DNA from: Lysobacterales bacterium
Lineage (GTDB): Bacteria > Pseudomonadota > Gammaproteobacteria > Xanthomonadales > Marinicellaceae
Length of the DNA: 22,813 bases
Assembly (NCBI GenBank): GCA_026990095.1
Contig: JALSIL010000174.1
Location: 1 to 22,813, forward strand
Reading direction: 5' to 3'
In this document: positions 7,836 through 15,109 of the stretch, in pieces
How positions within the stretch are numbered: the first letter of the stretch is position 1
Layout of the letters: the number at the start of each line of letters is the position of its first letter
Made by a program: the position numbers and the translations under genes
The notes under the pieces: generated by a model
The model's input: only the letters and a program-made list of their open reading frames with translations
Database searches by the model: none
Told to the model about the DNA's origin: nothing

Positions 7836-9026
7836 ATGAGTAAAAAAGTGCCAGAACAATTATTGCAAATACCAAATTTCACAGTCATTAAAAAAATAGG
7901 ACAAGGCGGTATGGCAGTTGTTTACTTAGGTGAGCAACTCCAACCAAAACGACAAGTCGCTATTAAAATTGTTTCCCCTAGCAGCACTGACCCAAAAATC
8001 CTTGAAGATTTAAAACGAGAAGGCGACACGGTTGCTCAATTTAACCACCCAAACATAGTTACTGTTTACGCCTGTGGTGTTGTCGATAAAAATTACTTTT
8101 TGGCAATGGAAATACTCCCAGGTGGTGATTTAAAAGACAAACTTAGCAACCACACACTTGAAGACCGAGAGGTCTTGAAAATCATGGATGAAATGAGTAG
8201 TGCTCTAGCACATTCACACAAAAGAAAAACCCTGCACCGAGACATTAAGCCTGAAAACATCATGTTTAATGAAGAAGGACAAGCCGTGTTACTTGACTTT
8301 GGTATTGCTAAAGCCCAAGGACAAACGAGCGAATTTACTCGCATAGGAGCCGTAGTCGGCACGCCTCACTACATGAGCCCAGAACGTGCATTGGGTCAAG
8401 ATATTGATGAACGCTCTGACCTTTATGCCTTAGGTGTGGTCATGTATGAAATGCTTATGGGAAAAAAACTCTTTGAAGGCGAAGATACTTTTGCTGTGAG
8501 TTATGCACACGTCCACGAGCCACCACCAAAGCTCCCAGAAGAAAAATCCGCATTGCAACCTATTTTAGATAAATTATTGGCAAAAAATCCCGATGACCGC
8601 TTCCAGAATGCAGAGCAACTCAATGCCATCATAAAAAAATGGATACAGCGTTTAGACAGAAGTCATTCGCATACAACCCAAGGCTTTATACCCATTTCAC
8701 AAGCACGAACAAAATCCAATAAAGCATTAATTTATGTGTTATCAGCCATTATTATCTTTGGGATTGTTGGTATTGGTGTTTGGTGGTCTATGCAAGAAAA
8801 AATTGAAGTCACTAATGAACAATTAACGCAAGAACAAAAATTTGAAATGGCTGATAAGTTGGCAGCTGCCAATGTTTTCAGAAAACGTGGCATGTATAAT
8901 AATGCTGAAGAATTATATAAAATAGTGTTAACAAAATTTGATTGCAACAATAAAGAGTCAAGACAATATTTAGGTGAGTTAAACAAAAATGCTTTAAATG
9001 AAATTATTGCACAATGTGATGGTTAG
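7836..9026 (+). CDS. Membrane-anchored serine/threonine protein kinase
   Basis: A Hanks-type (eukaryote-like) protein kinase of 396 residues. The kinase domain spans about residues 15-270 with all key residues: P-loop GQGGMAVVY (22-30), ATP-binding Lys44 in VAIK, catalytic HRDIKPEN (134-141), DFG (154-156), and GTPHYMSPE at the activation loop (175-183). A single hydrophobic membrane segment follows at about 298-317. About 75 residues would then lie outside the inner membrane. They contain a helical AANVFRKRGMYNNAEELYKIVL stretch resembling one TPR unit. There are no PASTA repeats. ATG at 7836 is preferred over the in-frame TTG at 7833; a GGGA stretch lies just upstream. The adjacent WS/DGAT gene is divergent and need not be functionally linked. 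No matching phosphatase is visible. Confidence 0.92.
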   Translation: MSKKVPEQLLQIPNFTVIKKIGQGGMAVVYLGEQLQPKRQVAIKIVSPSSTDPKILEDLKREGDTVAQFNHPNIVTVYACGVVDKNYFLAMEILPGGDLKDKLSNHTLEDREVLKIMDEMSSALAHSHKRKTLHRDIKPENIMFNEEGQAVLLDFGIAKAQGQTSEFTRIGAVVGTPHYMSPERALGQDIDERSDLYALGVVMYEMLMGKKLFEGEDTFAVSYAHVHEPPPKLPEEKSALQPILDKLLAKNPDDRFQNAEQLNAIIKKWIQRLDRSHSHTTQGFIPISQARTKSNKALIYVLSAIIIFGIVGIGVWWSMQEKIEVTNEQLTQEQKFEMADKLAAANVFRKRGMYNNAEELYKIVLTKFDCNNKESRQYLGELNKNALNEIIAQCDG

Positions 9027-9048
9027 TGCTTGACCGAAAAAAAAATAG

Positions 9049-9972
9049 TTAACGATTTTTAAATTTTATCACTTCAGCTACTATACTCACGGCTATTTCC
9101 TCTGGTGTTTGGCTGTTGATATTTAATCCAATCGGGGCGTAAGTTTTTTCTAAATCATTTTGGCTAAATCCCTGCTCCCTCAACGCATCAAACATAACTT
9201 TAATTTTATTATCACTGCCCAAAACACCAAGATAATGGTGTTTGATTGTCAGCAATTGAGACAAAAGAAGCCTATCTTCGGTAAATTTATGAGTCATTAA
9301 CAAAATATAATCCGTAGATTTGATTTCCACTTCTTCTAAAACCTTTTTATAATCAATAATACGTTTTGAATAGACCTCCTGATTGTTTTTAAATGTATTA
9401 ATTCCATAACGGTTATCATACAAAAACACATCAAATCCCACTTGTGTTAATAATTGAGAAGTGGGGACGCTTACATGCCCTGCTCCAAACACATGAGCAA
9501 TAGGCTTGCTTATAATCGACTCTGTATACGACCAATGACTTGGGCTTATTTGCTTGAAATCACTTTTTTTGCTTGATGGCACTAATAAAATCCCACTGTC
9601 CGCTAGCTTTAAATGCTGCTTTGTTTGCCGTATTGAGTTGATTAATGGAAAATCATTTGGGCAAAGGTAATTAAATGCAATAACTTGCGAACCAGAACAA
9701 ATCATGCCAGAACTTGCCGAAGAGCCTCCTTTATGGATTTGTTCAGTGGTAAAATGCTTAACAATGCCATCTTTGAGCATTTGTTTTGCTTTTTCAACCA
9801 TATTATATTCCATTAAGCCACCACCGATTGAACCAAACAATTGACCATCATCATTGACAATCATTTTAAATCCTACTCGACCCGGTGCACTGCCTTTAGA
9901 TTGCACAACGGTTAATAAATACAGTTTATGCTTGCTTTGCAACAAGGATTGAATTTTTGACCAAATTTTCAT
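9049..9972 (-). CDS. XdhC/CoxI-family molybdenum hydroxylase accessory protein
   Basis: XdhC-family proteins bind molybdenum cofactor, help its sulfuration and pass it to xanthine dehydrogenase or related Mo hydroxylases. The 307-residue product has both family domains: the N-terminal XdhC/CoxI part with KGSAPGRVGFKMIV (26-39) and GSIGGGLMEY (47-56), and a C-terminal Rossmann-like domain with HVFGAGHVSVP (160-170) and LYDNR (184-188), followed by DYILLMTHKFTEDRLLL. No molybdenum hydroxylase or cofactor gene is nearby, so its client is unknown. The start ATG has no visible Shine-Dalgarno sequence. A MITE-like element begins about 16 bases upstream, so expression may have been altered. Confidence 0.85.
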   Translation of the reverse strand: MKIWSKIQSLLQSKHKLYLLTVVQSKGSAPGRVGFKMIVNDDGQLFGSIGGGLMEYNMVEKAKQMLKDGIVKHFTTEQIHKGGSSASSGMICSGSQVIAFNYLCPNDFPLINSIRQTKQHLKLADSGILLVPSSKKSDFKQISPSHWSYTESIISKPIAHVFGAGHVSVPTSQLLTQVGFDVFLYDNRYGINTFKNNQEVYSKRIIDYKKVLEEVEIKSTDYILLMTHKFTEDRLLLSQLLTIKHHYLGVLGSDNKIKVMFDALREQGFSQNDLEKTYAPIGLNINSQTPEEIAVSIVAEVIKFKNR

Positions 9973-9988
9973 AGTAAACAGTTTAATA

Positions 9989-10008
9989 GAGACCTTTGCA
10001 TAATTATA
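9989..10008. repeat. Left terminal inverted repeat of the MITE-like element
   Basis: It matches the complement of 10128-10147 at 19 of 20 positions. It contains ATTATA at 10003-10008, which read on the minus strand is TATAAT, a perfect -10 box pointing out of the element toward xdhC. Confidence 0.8.
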
Positions 10009-10127
10009 GTGACGAGTAAAAAATGATTAAATTCACCAGCTTTTCGCTAAAAATCTCGCCAATAACTGGTTACTAACTTCAATTTTTAACTCAATCTGGC
10101 AAATTTTCTCTATTTTTTCTTTCGCCA

Positions 10128-10147
10128 TATAGTTATGCAAAGGTCTC
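10128..10147. repeat. Right terminal inverted repeat of the MITE-like element
   Basis: It matches the complement of the left terminal repeat, with the single mismatch at 10132. It ends in GGTCTC and is followed directly by TAATA. Confidence 0.8.
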
Positions 10148-10154
10148 TAATAAA

Positions 10155-10193
10155 CAATAAAAAAAGGGCAACTCACACATGCTAATTGCCCTT
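10155..10193 (-). terminator. Rho-independent terminator of yajC-secD-secF
   Basis: Read on the minus strand, AAGGGCAA (10193-10186) and TTGCCCTT (10171-10164) form a perfect 8-bp stem with a 14-base loop, followed by a run of T residues ending near 10155. It stands about 27 bases beyond the secF stop codon. A-rich sequence before the stem on this strand is short, so it is less likely to work in the opposite direction. Confidence 0.88.
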
Positions 10194-10219
10194 AATAACC
10201 TCAAATATTATGTAATTTT

Positions 10220-11152
10220 CTAAGGAATGTGATCCAAGTTAGCCCCTTCTTTCTCTACAGGTATCAAGTCTTTACGCGAAATGCCTAAAGTTAATGTTGC
10301 TGTACTGGCTACAAATATGGATGAGTACGTTCCAATGACTATGCCGACAATCAAAGCAAAGGCAAAACCATGTATCATCGCTCCACCAAGAACAAATAAA
10401 GCAACCAATACTAAAATGGTTGTCGAAGAGGTAATAATTGTCCGTGATATAGTCTGATTAATGGATACATTAAAAACTTCGGCGGGTGTTTTTTTACGCA
10501 GTGCCAGAAAATTTTCCCTTACCCGATCAAACACCACAATCGTATCATTCAGTGAATAACCGATAACCGCCAATAAAGCGGCTAAGATAGTTAAATCGAA
10601 TTCCATCTGAGTAATCGAAAAAACGCCAACCGTAATAGTAACATCATGCACCAAGGCAATGACAGCTCCCAATGAAAAACGCCACTCAAATCGCATGGTA
10701 ACGTATAACAAAATTCCCATAATGGCATATAAAATAGCCAAAGAACCTTGCTCGACTAGCTCATCACCAACTTGCGAGCCAATAAAATCTCCTTTTCCAA
10801 CTAAGGCTTTGGAATCAAGTGAGGTGACAATATGCTTTAATTGATTGACTAATTTAGTGGATTCGTCCCCATTGGCTGTTTGGAATTTTATTTGCACGGA
10901 TTTAGCTGACCCAAAATTTTGCACCGAGGCATCAATAAAATCATTGCTCTTTAATGCATCACGAATAGCATCAAGCTCAACAATCTTATCAAAATTAACC
11001 ACTACCGAGGTTCCACCAGTAAAATCCAAGCCAAAGTTTAAACCGCGCGTTACAATCGAACCGATTGAAATAGCAATTAATACAAGTGAAAAGATTAAGG
11101 CAAACTTTCTTTTGCCCATGAAATCAAATTTTACATTTCCTAATAAATTCAT
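10220..11152 (-). CDS. secF: Protein translocase subunit SecF
   Basis: SecF works with SecD as a proton-driven factor in the inner membrane that pulls exported proteins out of the SecYEG channel. With the ATG at 11152 the product has 310 residues, normal for the family. It starts with a membrane segment at about 16-36, then GLDFTGGTSVVVNF (41-54), a periplasmic domain, and a set of C-terminal membrane helices with GYSLNDTIVVFDRVREN. The open frame extends 16 codons upstream into secD, but an AAGGAG ribosome site at 11159-11164 fits the 11152 start. That site overlaps the secD stop codon. A terminator follows. Confidence 0.96.
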   Translation of the reverse strand: MNLLGNVKFDFMGKRKFALIFSLVLIAISIGSIVTRGLNFGLDFTGGTSVVVNFDKIVELDAIRDALKSNDFIDASVQNFGSAKSVQIKFQTANGDESTKLVNQLKHIVTSLDSKALVGKGDFIGSQVGDELVEQGSLAILYAIMGILLYVTMRFEWRFSLGAVIALVHDVTITVGVFSITQMEFDLTILAALLAVIGYSLNDTIVVFDRVRENFLALRKKTPAEVFNVSINQTISRTIITSSTTILVLVALFVLGGAMIHGFAFALIVGIVIGTYSSIFVASTATLTLGISRKDLIPVEKEGANLDHIP

Positions 11153-11162
11153 GTTCTTCTCC

Positions 11163-13046
11163 TTATATTGAAAGTGATTTAAGTTTAGCTTTACCACCAT
11201 AGATTTTATTCACAATCGCTCGTGAAACCATGATAGCGGTAAACATTGAAGTCATAATACCGATACTTAAGGTTACTGCAAAACCCTTAATCGGTCCTGT
11301 TCCGAAAGCAAACAAGACAATAGCTGCAATAAATGTGGTTATATTGGCATCTGCAATGGTTGATAAGGCTTTTTCATAACCAGCATTAATTGCTAATTTA
11401 GGTGGAGTTCCTGTCCGCATTTCTTCTTTAATCCGCTCAAATATCAAAACATTGGCATCCACTGCCATACCAACGGTTAATACGATACCAGCAATACCCG
11501 GCAAAGTTAAGGTTGCTCCGACCATGGATAACACAGCAACAATCAACACAACATTAAAGCCCAGTGCAATATTAGCCACAAGACCAAACATTTTATAATA
11601 AACTAACATAAATAATAAAACAGCGACAAAGCCAACCAAAACAGACAAGAAACCCTTTTCGATATTTTCTTTACCTAAAGAAGGACCAATGGTTTTCTCA
11701 TGAACAATATCCACAGGTGCTGCCAATGAACCCGAACGTAATTGCAAAGCCAGTTTTGATGCAAACTTTGGTGATTCTAGACCTGTAGTTTGAAACCTAT
11801 CACTAAATACACCATTTATAACGGCATTACTAATAACTGTTTCACGCGGTTTATAAATATTGCGTGTGGTGACAACTCCCGTGTCTTCATCAATAACCTT
11901 TTCTTTACCAACCAAAACACGGTCTTTAAAGACAACTGCCATGTTATTGCCAACATTATCCTTGGTAAAATCCAACATGCGCTTGGCACCAATATTATTC
12001 AAACGCACAGATACCATAGGACGACCTGATTGTTGATCATTTCCTGAGGTTGCTCCGATCAACTGATCTCCGGTAACAATGGTTCTTTTGCTTAATAATA
12101 CTGGACGACCATCTTGGTCTTTATAAAGTCTATAACCTAATGGAGGGTGCTTTCCTGTTTGCATAATTTCATAAGCGTTATGAGCAGGATCCATATTAAC
12201 CGCACGGTATTCTAAGGTTGCAACCGAGCCCAAAGTTTCCTTAATTTCAGTTGAGTCTTGCACGCCTGGCAATTGCACAACTATACGCTCAGAGCCTTGT
12301 CTTTGAACGATGGGTTCAGCGACACCATACTCATTAACACGACTACGAATAGTTGAGATGTTTTGTTCTAAGGCATTGGTTTTTATGTCGTCAATGGCTT
12401 TTTGACGAATAGTGCCGACTATAGCCTCTACTCCATCAATGCTACGCTGTTTAAAATTCACTTCATTGATTTGTTTACGCAATAAATCAAAAGCTTTATC
12501 AGACATCTCTTTGGATTTAAACTTAATTGTTAACCGGTCTTTATTCCATTTTAAACTTTTCTTTGAAACCTTGGCCTTTTTTAAAATCTGTGTCACATCA
12601 CCACGAATTTGACTCCTTTTACTTGCCAGTGCCTCTTTCATGTCCACTTCCATCAAAAAATAAACACCGCCACGCAAGTCCAAACCCAAAGTCATGGCTT
12701 TGCCACCAGCATCACTTAACCATTTAGGCACGTCAGGTTTTAGATTTAACGCAGATTTATAACCTGATAATCCATCAAGGATTTCTTTGGCTTTAAACTG
12801 ATCATCCAAAGTTTCAAACTTGGTGATAACGGTGTTGTTTTCGATGGCAGTTGAAAATTTTTCAATACCTGCCACTTGAAGTTTATCACTTATTGTTTTT
12901 ATCAAGTCTTCATTAACGGCTTGTTCTTTGAGCGCACTGGTTTGCACCACAGCACTTCGCCCATAAATATTAGGCAAGGCATAAAACACACCAATTGCTA
13001 AAACAAAAACAATTAGTAGGTTTTTCCATAGTGGATATTGGTTCAT
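11163..13046 (-). CDS. secD: Protein translocase subunit SecD
   Basis: SecD is the large partner of SecF in late-stage protein translocation. The 627-residue product has an N-terminal membrane anchor (about 9-25), the D1 signature TLGLDLRGGVYFLMEVD at about 119-135, a large periplasmic region with RVNEYGVAEPIVQRQG and RIVVQLPGVQD, and five C-terminal membrane helices. These carry the IAGIVLTVGMAVDANVLIFERIKEE block and GPIKGFAVTLSIGI. The length is normal for gammaproteobacterial SecD. An AGGA motif lies a suitable distance before the ATG. The gap to yajC is 25 bases and to secF 10 bases, so the three genes form one operon. Confidence 0.97.
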   Translation of the reverse strand: MNQYPLWKNLLIVFVLAIGVFYALPNIYGRSAVVQTSALKEQAVNEDLIKTISDKLQVAGIEKFSTAIENNTVITKFETLDDQFKAKEILDGLSGYKSALNLKPDVPKWLSDAGGKAMTLGLDLRGGVYFLMEVDMKEALASKRSQIRGDVTQILKKAKVSKKSLKWNKDRLTIKFKSKEMSDKAFDLLRKQINEVNFKQRSIDGVEAIVGTIRQKAIDDIKTNALEQNISTIRSRVNEYGVAEPIVQRQGSERIVVQLPGVQDSTEIKETLGSVATLEYRAVNMDPAHNAYEIMQTGKHPPLGYRLYKDQDGRPVLLSKRTIVTGDQLIGATSGNDQQSGRPMVSVRLNNIGAKRMLDFTKDNVGNNMAVVFKDRVLVGKEKVIDEDTGVVTTRNIYKPRETVISNAVINGVFSDRFQTTGLESPKFASKLALQLRSGSLAAPVDIVHEKTIGPSLGKENIEKGFLSVLVGFVAVLLFMLVYYKMFGLVANIALGFNVVLIVAVLSMVGATLTLPGIAGIVLTVGMAVDANVLIFERIKEEMRTGTPPKLAINAGYEKALSTIADANITTFIAAIVLFAFGTGPIKGFAVTLSIGIMTSMFTAIMVSRAIVNKIYGGKAKLKSLSI

Positions 13047-13071
13047 ATTAAATCCTAAAGTTTAATTATAT

Positions 13072-13407
13072 TTATTTGATTGCTTTGATTGTGCCCTTTG
13101 GCATAACCGCCGAAATAGCAACACGTTGTAGCTTTATAGTGACGTTTGGTGCAATTTCAACAGTTACGAATGAATCATCTAAAGAAACTATCTTCCCTAA
13201 GATTCCACCATTAGTGGTGACTTCATCGCCTTTGCCCAAAGCATTGACCATCGCTTGGTGCTCTTTCATTTTCTTTTGTTGTGGACGAATCATCAAAAAG
13301 TACATCACACCAAAAATCAAAATCAAAGGTAAAAAACTTAACAAACCACCCTGAGGGGCAGCACCGGCTGCTGTTTGTGCCACAGCATCAGATATAAAAA
13401 AACTCAT
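13072..13407 (-). CDS. yajC: Preprotein translocase subunit YajC
   Basis: YajC is a small inner-membrane protein that associates with SecDF. With the ATG at 13407 it has 111 residues. A single hydrophobic segment (LLSFLPLILIFGVMYFLMI) is followed by the family signature RPQQKKMKEHQ and a small beta-rich domain with GDEVTTNGGILGKIV. The open frame extends 11 codons upstream, but GGAG stands well placed before the 13407 ATG and MSFFISDAVAQ is the typical start of the family. In many gammaproteobacteria tgt precedes yajC; here the upstream neighbour is an unrelated divergent gene. Confidence 0.95.
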   Translation of the reverse strand: MSFFISDAVAQTAAGAAPQGGLLSFLPLILIFGVMYFLMIRPQQKKMKEHQAMVNALGKGDEVTTNGGILGKIVSLDDSFVTVEIAPNVTIKLQRVAISAVMPKGTIKAIK

Positions 13408-13440
13408 TGTTATTCTCCAAATAAATTGTATCGGGAACAC

Positions 13441-13511
13441 TTAAAAATATGCGTAAAGAAGCACATAATAATTCCCAACAGTAAAGCCGCGGAATTATCG
13501 CATATTTTTAA
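13441..13511. repeat. Nested inverted repeat upstream of yajC
   Basis: TTAAAAATATGCG (13441-13453) is the exact complement of CGCATATTTTTAA (13499-13511). Directly inside the right arm, GGAATTAT (13491-13498) pairs exactly with ATAATTCC (13468-13475). The result is a two-part hairpin with a 14-base bulge on one side and a 15-base loop. No target duplication flanks it. It could act as an attenuator or leader structure of yajC, or as a terminator; its role is not known. Confidence 0.7.
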
Positions 13512-13564
13512 CCTAATTGATAACTTATGATTGAACAATAGCACAAAATTTGTATGATTTAGGC

Positions 13565-13951
13565 ATGAATTCTTTTCTTTACACAGGTGGATGCCATTGC
13601 CAATTGATTCGTTTTGAAGTCAAGCTCAATCAATGTTTGGAACAAACAACAATCACTTCATGCAATTGCAGCATGTGCGAAAAAACAGCTTACCTACACC
13701 TAATCATCCCAAAAGCTGATGTGAAATTACTTGGCAACTTCAACAAACTCAACAATTACCAGTTTAACAAAAAGATTGCCAAACATTATTTTTGTAAAAT
13801 TTGTGGCATTAAATCTTTCTATCAACCTCGCTCTCACCCTGATAGTTGGAGCATTAATGCTCGCTGTCTTGATGATTTTTCAAAATACAAAATAAAAGTC
13901 AAAAACTTTAATGGCAAAAACTGGGAACAAAATATTCACAAAATAACATGA
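13565..13951 (+). CDS. GFA (CENP-V)-domain zinc-binding protein
   Basis: A 128-residue protein with the GFA fold, named after the glutathione-dependent formaldehyde-activating enzyme but found in many proteins of unknown activity. Expected zinc-binding cysteines are present: GGCHC at 8-12, CNCSMC at 33-38, and CKIC at 77-80, with Cys101 in NARCLDD. Those support the fold, not a specific reaction. ATG at 13565 is preferred; an in-frame TTG at 13550 would add five residues. The ribosome site is weak (AGG four bases before the ATG). Its stop overlaps the next start by ATGA, so the two genes are probably co-translated. It is divergent from yajC. Confidence 0.85.
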   Translation: MNSFLYTGGCHCQLIRFEVKLNQCLEQTTITSCNCSMCEKTAYLHLIIPKADVKLLGNFNKLNNYQFNKKIAKHYFCKICGIKSFYQPRSHPDSWSINARCLDDFSKYKIKVKNFNGKNWEQNIHKIT

Positions 13952-14475
13952 ATAAAAAAGACCTAGAGCAATACATCAAAAATTACAACAAAGACTTATG
14001 CGATACGACAGACTATTGTTTGCCCTTATTTGCCGAAGCTAAGCGATTAAAAATGTGCAAAAAAGACATGTTTGGTCGCGATGTTTACTTGCAGCCAAAA
14101 GCAAAGAAAGCATGGAAAAAGATGAAGAAAGCCGCAAAAAAAGATGCTGTGAATTTAAAAATCATCTCAGCCTATCGCAGTTACGATTACCAAAGACAAT
14201 TGATTCAAAACAAGTTAAACAAAGGCATAAGCCTAGAAGAAATACTCAAAGTCAACACTCTGCCAGGTTTCAGCGAACACCACACAGGATGTGCCATCGA
14301 CATAGGTGTTCCAAATGGAGCGATTTTAGATGAAAAATTTGACCAATCCAAGGCCTTTGACTGGTTACAACTAAACGCCAATAAATATGGCTTTTTCATG
14401 ACTTACCCAAAAAACAACAGCACAGGCATAAGCTACGAACCATGGCACTGGTGTTACCAAAAAATCCAAAAATAA
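13948..14475 (+). CDS. M15-family D-Ala-D-Ala carboxypeptidase-like peptidase (VanY type)
   Basis: A 175-residue zinc peptidase of the VanY/DacA-like M15B group, which cut the terminal residue of peptidoglycan stem peptides. The motifs are SAYRSYDYQ (74-82), then Ser109-x-His111-x-x-Gly114-x-Ala116-x-Asp118, where His111 and Asp118 should bind zinc, and EPWHW (164-168), with Glu164 as expected general base and His167 as third ligand. The N-terminus has no signal peptide or membrane segment; it is charged and lysine-rich. The start overlaps the GFA gene by four bases and no alternative start adds a signal. The protein may act in the cytoplasm, for instance in cell-wall recycling, or leave by another route. 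This is inference. Confidence 0.87.
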   Translation: MNKKDLEQYIKNYNKDLCDTTDYCLPLFAEAKRLKMCKKDMFGRDVYLQPKAKKAWKKMKKAAKKDAVNLKIISAYRSYDYQRQLIQNKLNKGISLEEILKVNTLPGFSEHHTGCAIDIGVPNGAILDEKFDQSKAFDWLQLNANKYGFFMTYPKNNSTGISYEPWHWCYQKIQK

Positions 14476-14505
14476 CTTTGAAATAAACAGAACATTAAGA
14501 GACAG

Positions 14506-15033
14506 TTAACACCATAACTCCTCATTGGTTTCATCTGTAAACCGAGCCACAACAAACAACCAATCCGACAAGCGGTTAAGAAAAGCCAATACCAAAGGAT
14601 TAAACTCATGAATTTGAATAGCAGCTACCAATTCCCGTTCGGCACGGCGACAAATACTGCGTGCCATATGAATCCGTGCAGTTAATTCGCTGCCCGTTGG
14701 CAAGATAAAGTTTTTTAGCGGTGGCAACTGAGTGTTATATTTTTCTATAAGGCTTTCAATTTCATTTATTTCTTTTTGCAAAATTAAAGTCGAACCTTCA
14801 AGACATAAATCACCACCGACATTAAATAAGTTGTGTTGCAATTGATTTAATTCTTGATCTAATTCTTTATTAGGACACACGACTCTTGCCATGCCAATGG
14901 CACTATTAAACTCATCAACGGCTCCAATTGCGGCGATAATTTCATCGGCTTTTGATACTCTTTTATTGCCCGCCAACCCTGTTGTGCCATCATCTCCTGT
15001 TTTAGTCATTATCGCACTTAATCTATTACCCAT
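14506..15033 (-). CDS. Cob(I)alamin adenosyltransferase, PduO/MMAB type
   Basis: The enzyme transfers the adenosyl group of ATP to cob(I)alamin to make adenosylcobalamin. The 175-residue product has the family's N-terminal ATP-binding signature TKTGDDGTTGLAGNKRVSK (10-28), GAVDEFNSAIG (37-47), FNVGGDLC, then RSICRRAERELVA and a C-terminal LAFLNRLSDWLFVVAR helix. MGNRLS at the start is typical, and AGGA precedes the ATG. No other cobalamin gene or B12-dependent enzyme is in the window. It is convergent with the M15 peptidase gene and divergent from gcvT. Confidence 0.92.
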   Translation of the reverse strand: MGNRLSAIMTKTGDDGTTGLAGNKRVSKADEIIAAIGAVDEFNSAIGMARVVCPNKELDQELNQLQHNLFNVGGDLCLEGSTLILQKEINEIESLIEKYNTQLPPLKNFILPTGSELTARIHMARSICRRAERELVAAIQIHEFNPLVLAFLNRLSDWLFVVARFTDETNEELWC

Positions 15034-15049
15034 AATTTATCCTTTTTGT

Positions 15050-15078
15050 TTGTTTATCGCATTGACTTTTAGTATAGT
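15050..15078 (+). promoter_or_regulatory. Possible sigma-70 promoter of gcvT-gcvH-gcvPA
   Basis: TTGTTT (15050-15055) and TATAGT (15073-15078) are separated by 17 bases and lie about 30 bases before gcvT. The -10 box matches the consensus at five of six positions and the -35 box is weak. The whole gap to the divergent gene is only 76 bases, too short for a glycine riboswitch. Confidence 0.4.
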
Positions 15079-15109
15079 TCACGCAATTTCCTATTAGCAA
15101 GGCAGAGCA

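Larger units (their letters stand above)
9984..10152. mobile_element. MITE-like non-autonomous element with TAATA flanking duplication
   Basis: The left end GAGACCTTTGCATAA (9989-10003) is the exact reverse complement of TTATGCAAAGGTCTC (10133-10147), and the symmetry extends inward to about 20 bp with one mismatch (ATTATA against ACTATA in the right-end complement). TAATA stands directly outside both ends (9984-9988 and 10148-10152) and looks like a target-site duplication. The outermost bases are ambiguous because the flank and terminus are partly symmetrical. The element is 159 bp and encodes no transposase. GAGACCTTTGCA-type ends resemble termini I associate with IS5-family elements, but I could not check this. 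Confidence 0.82.

Noticed and set aside
11153..11200. Longer SecF start at 11200
   Set aside because: The AAGGAG site and family N-terminus fit the ATG at 11152, and the extra residues lie within secD.
13441..13511. Nested hairpin as a second MITE
   Set aside because: The flanks GAACAC and CCTAAT show no target duplication and the arms do not resemble those of the element at 9984-10152.
15034..15109. Glycine riboswitch upstream of gcvT
   Set aside because: The gap to the divergent gene is only 76 bases and contains a likely promoter, so there is no room for an aptamer, and I saw no riboswitch-like core.
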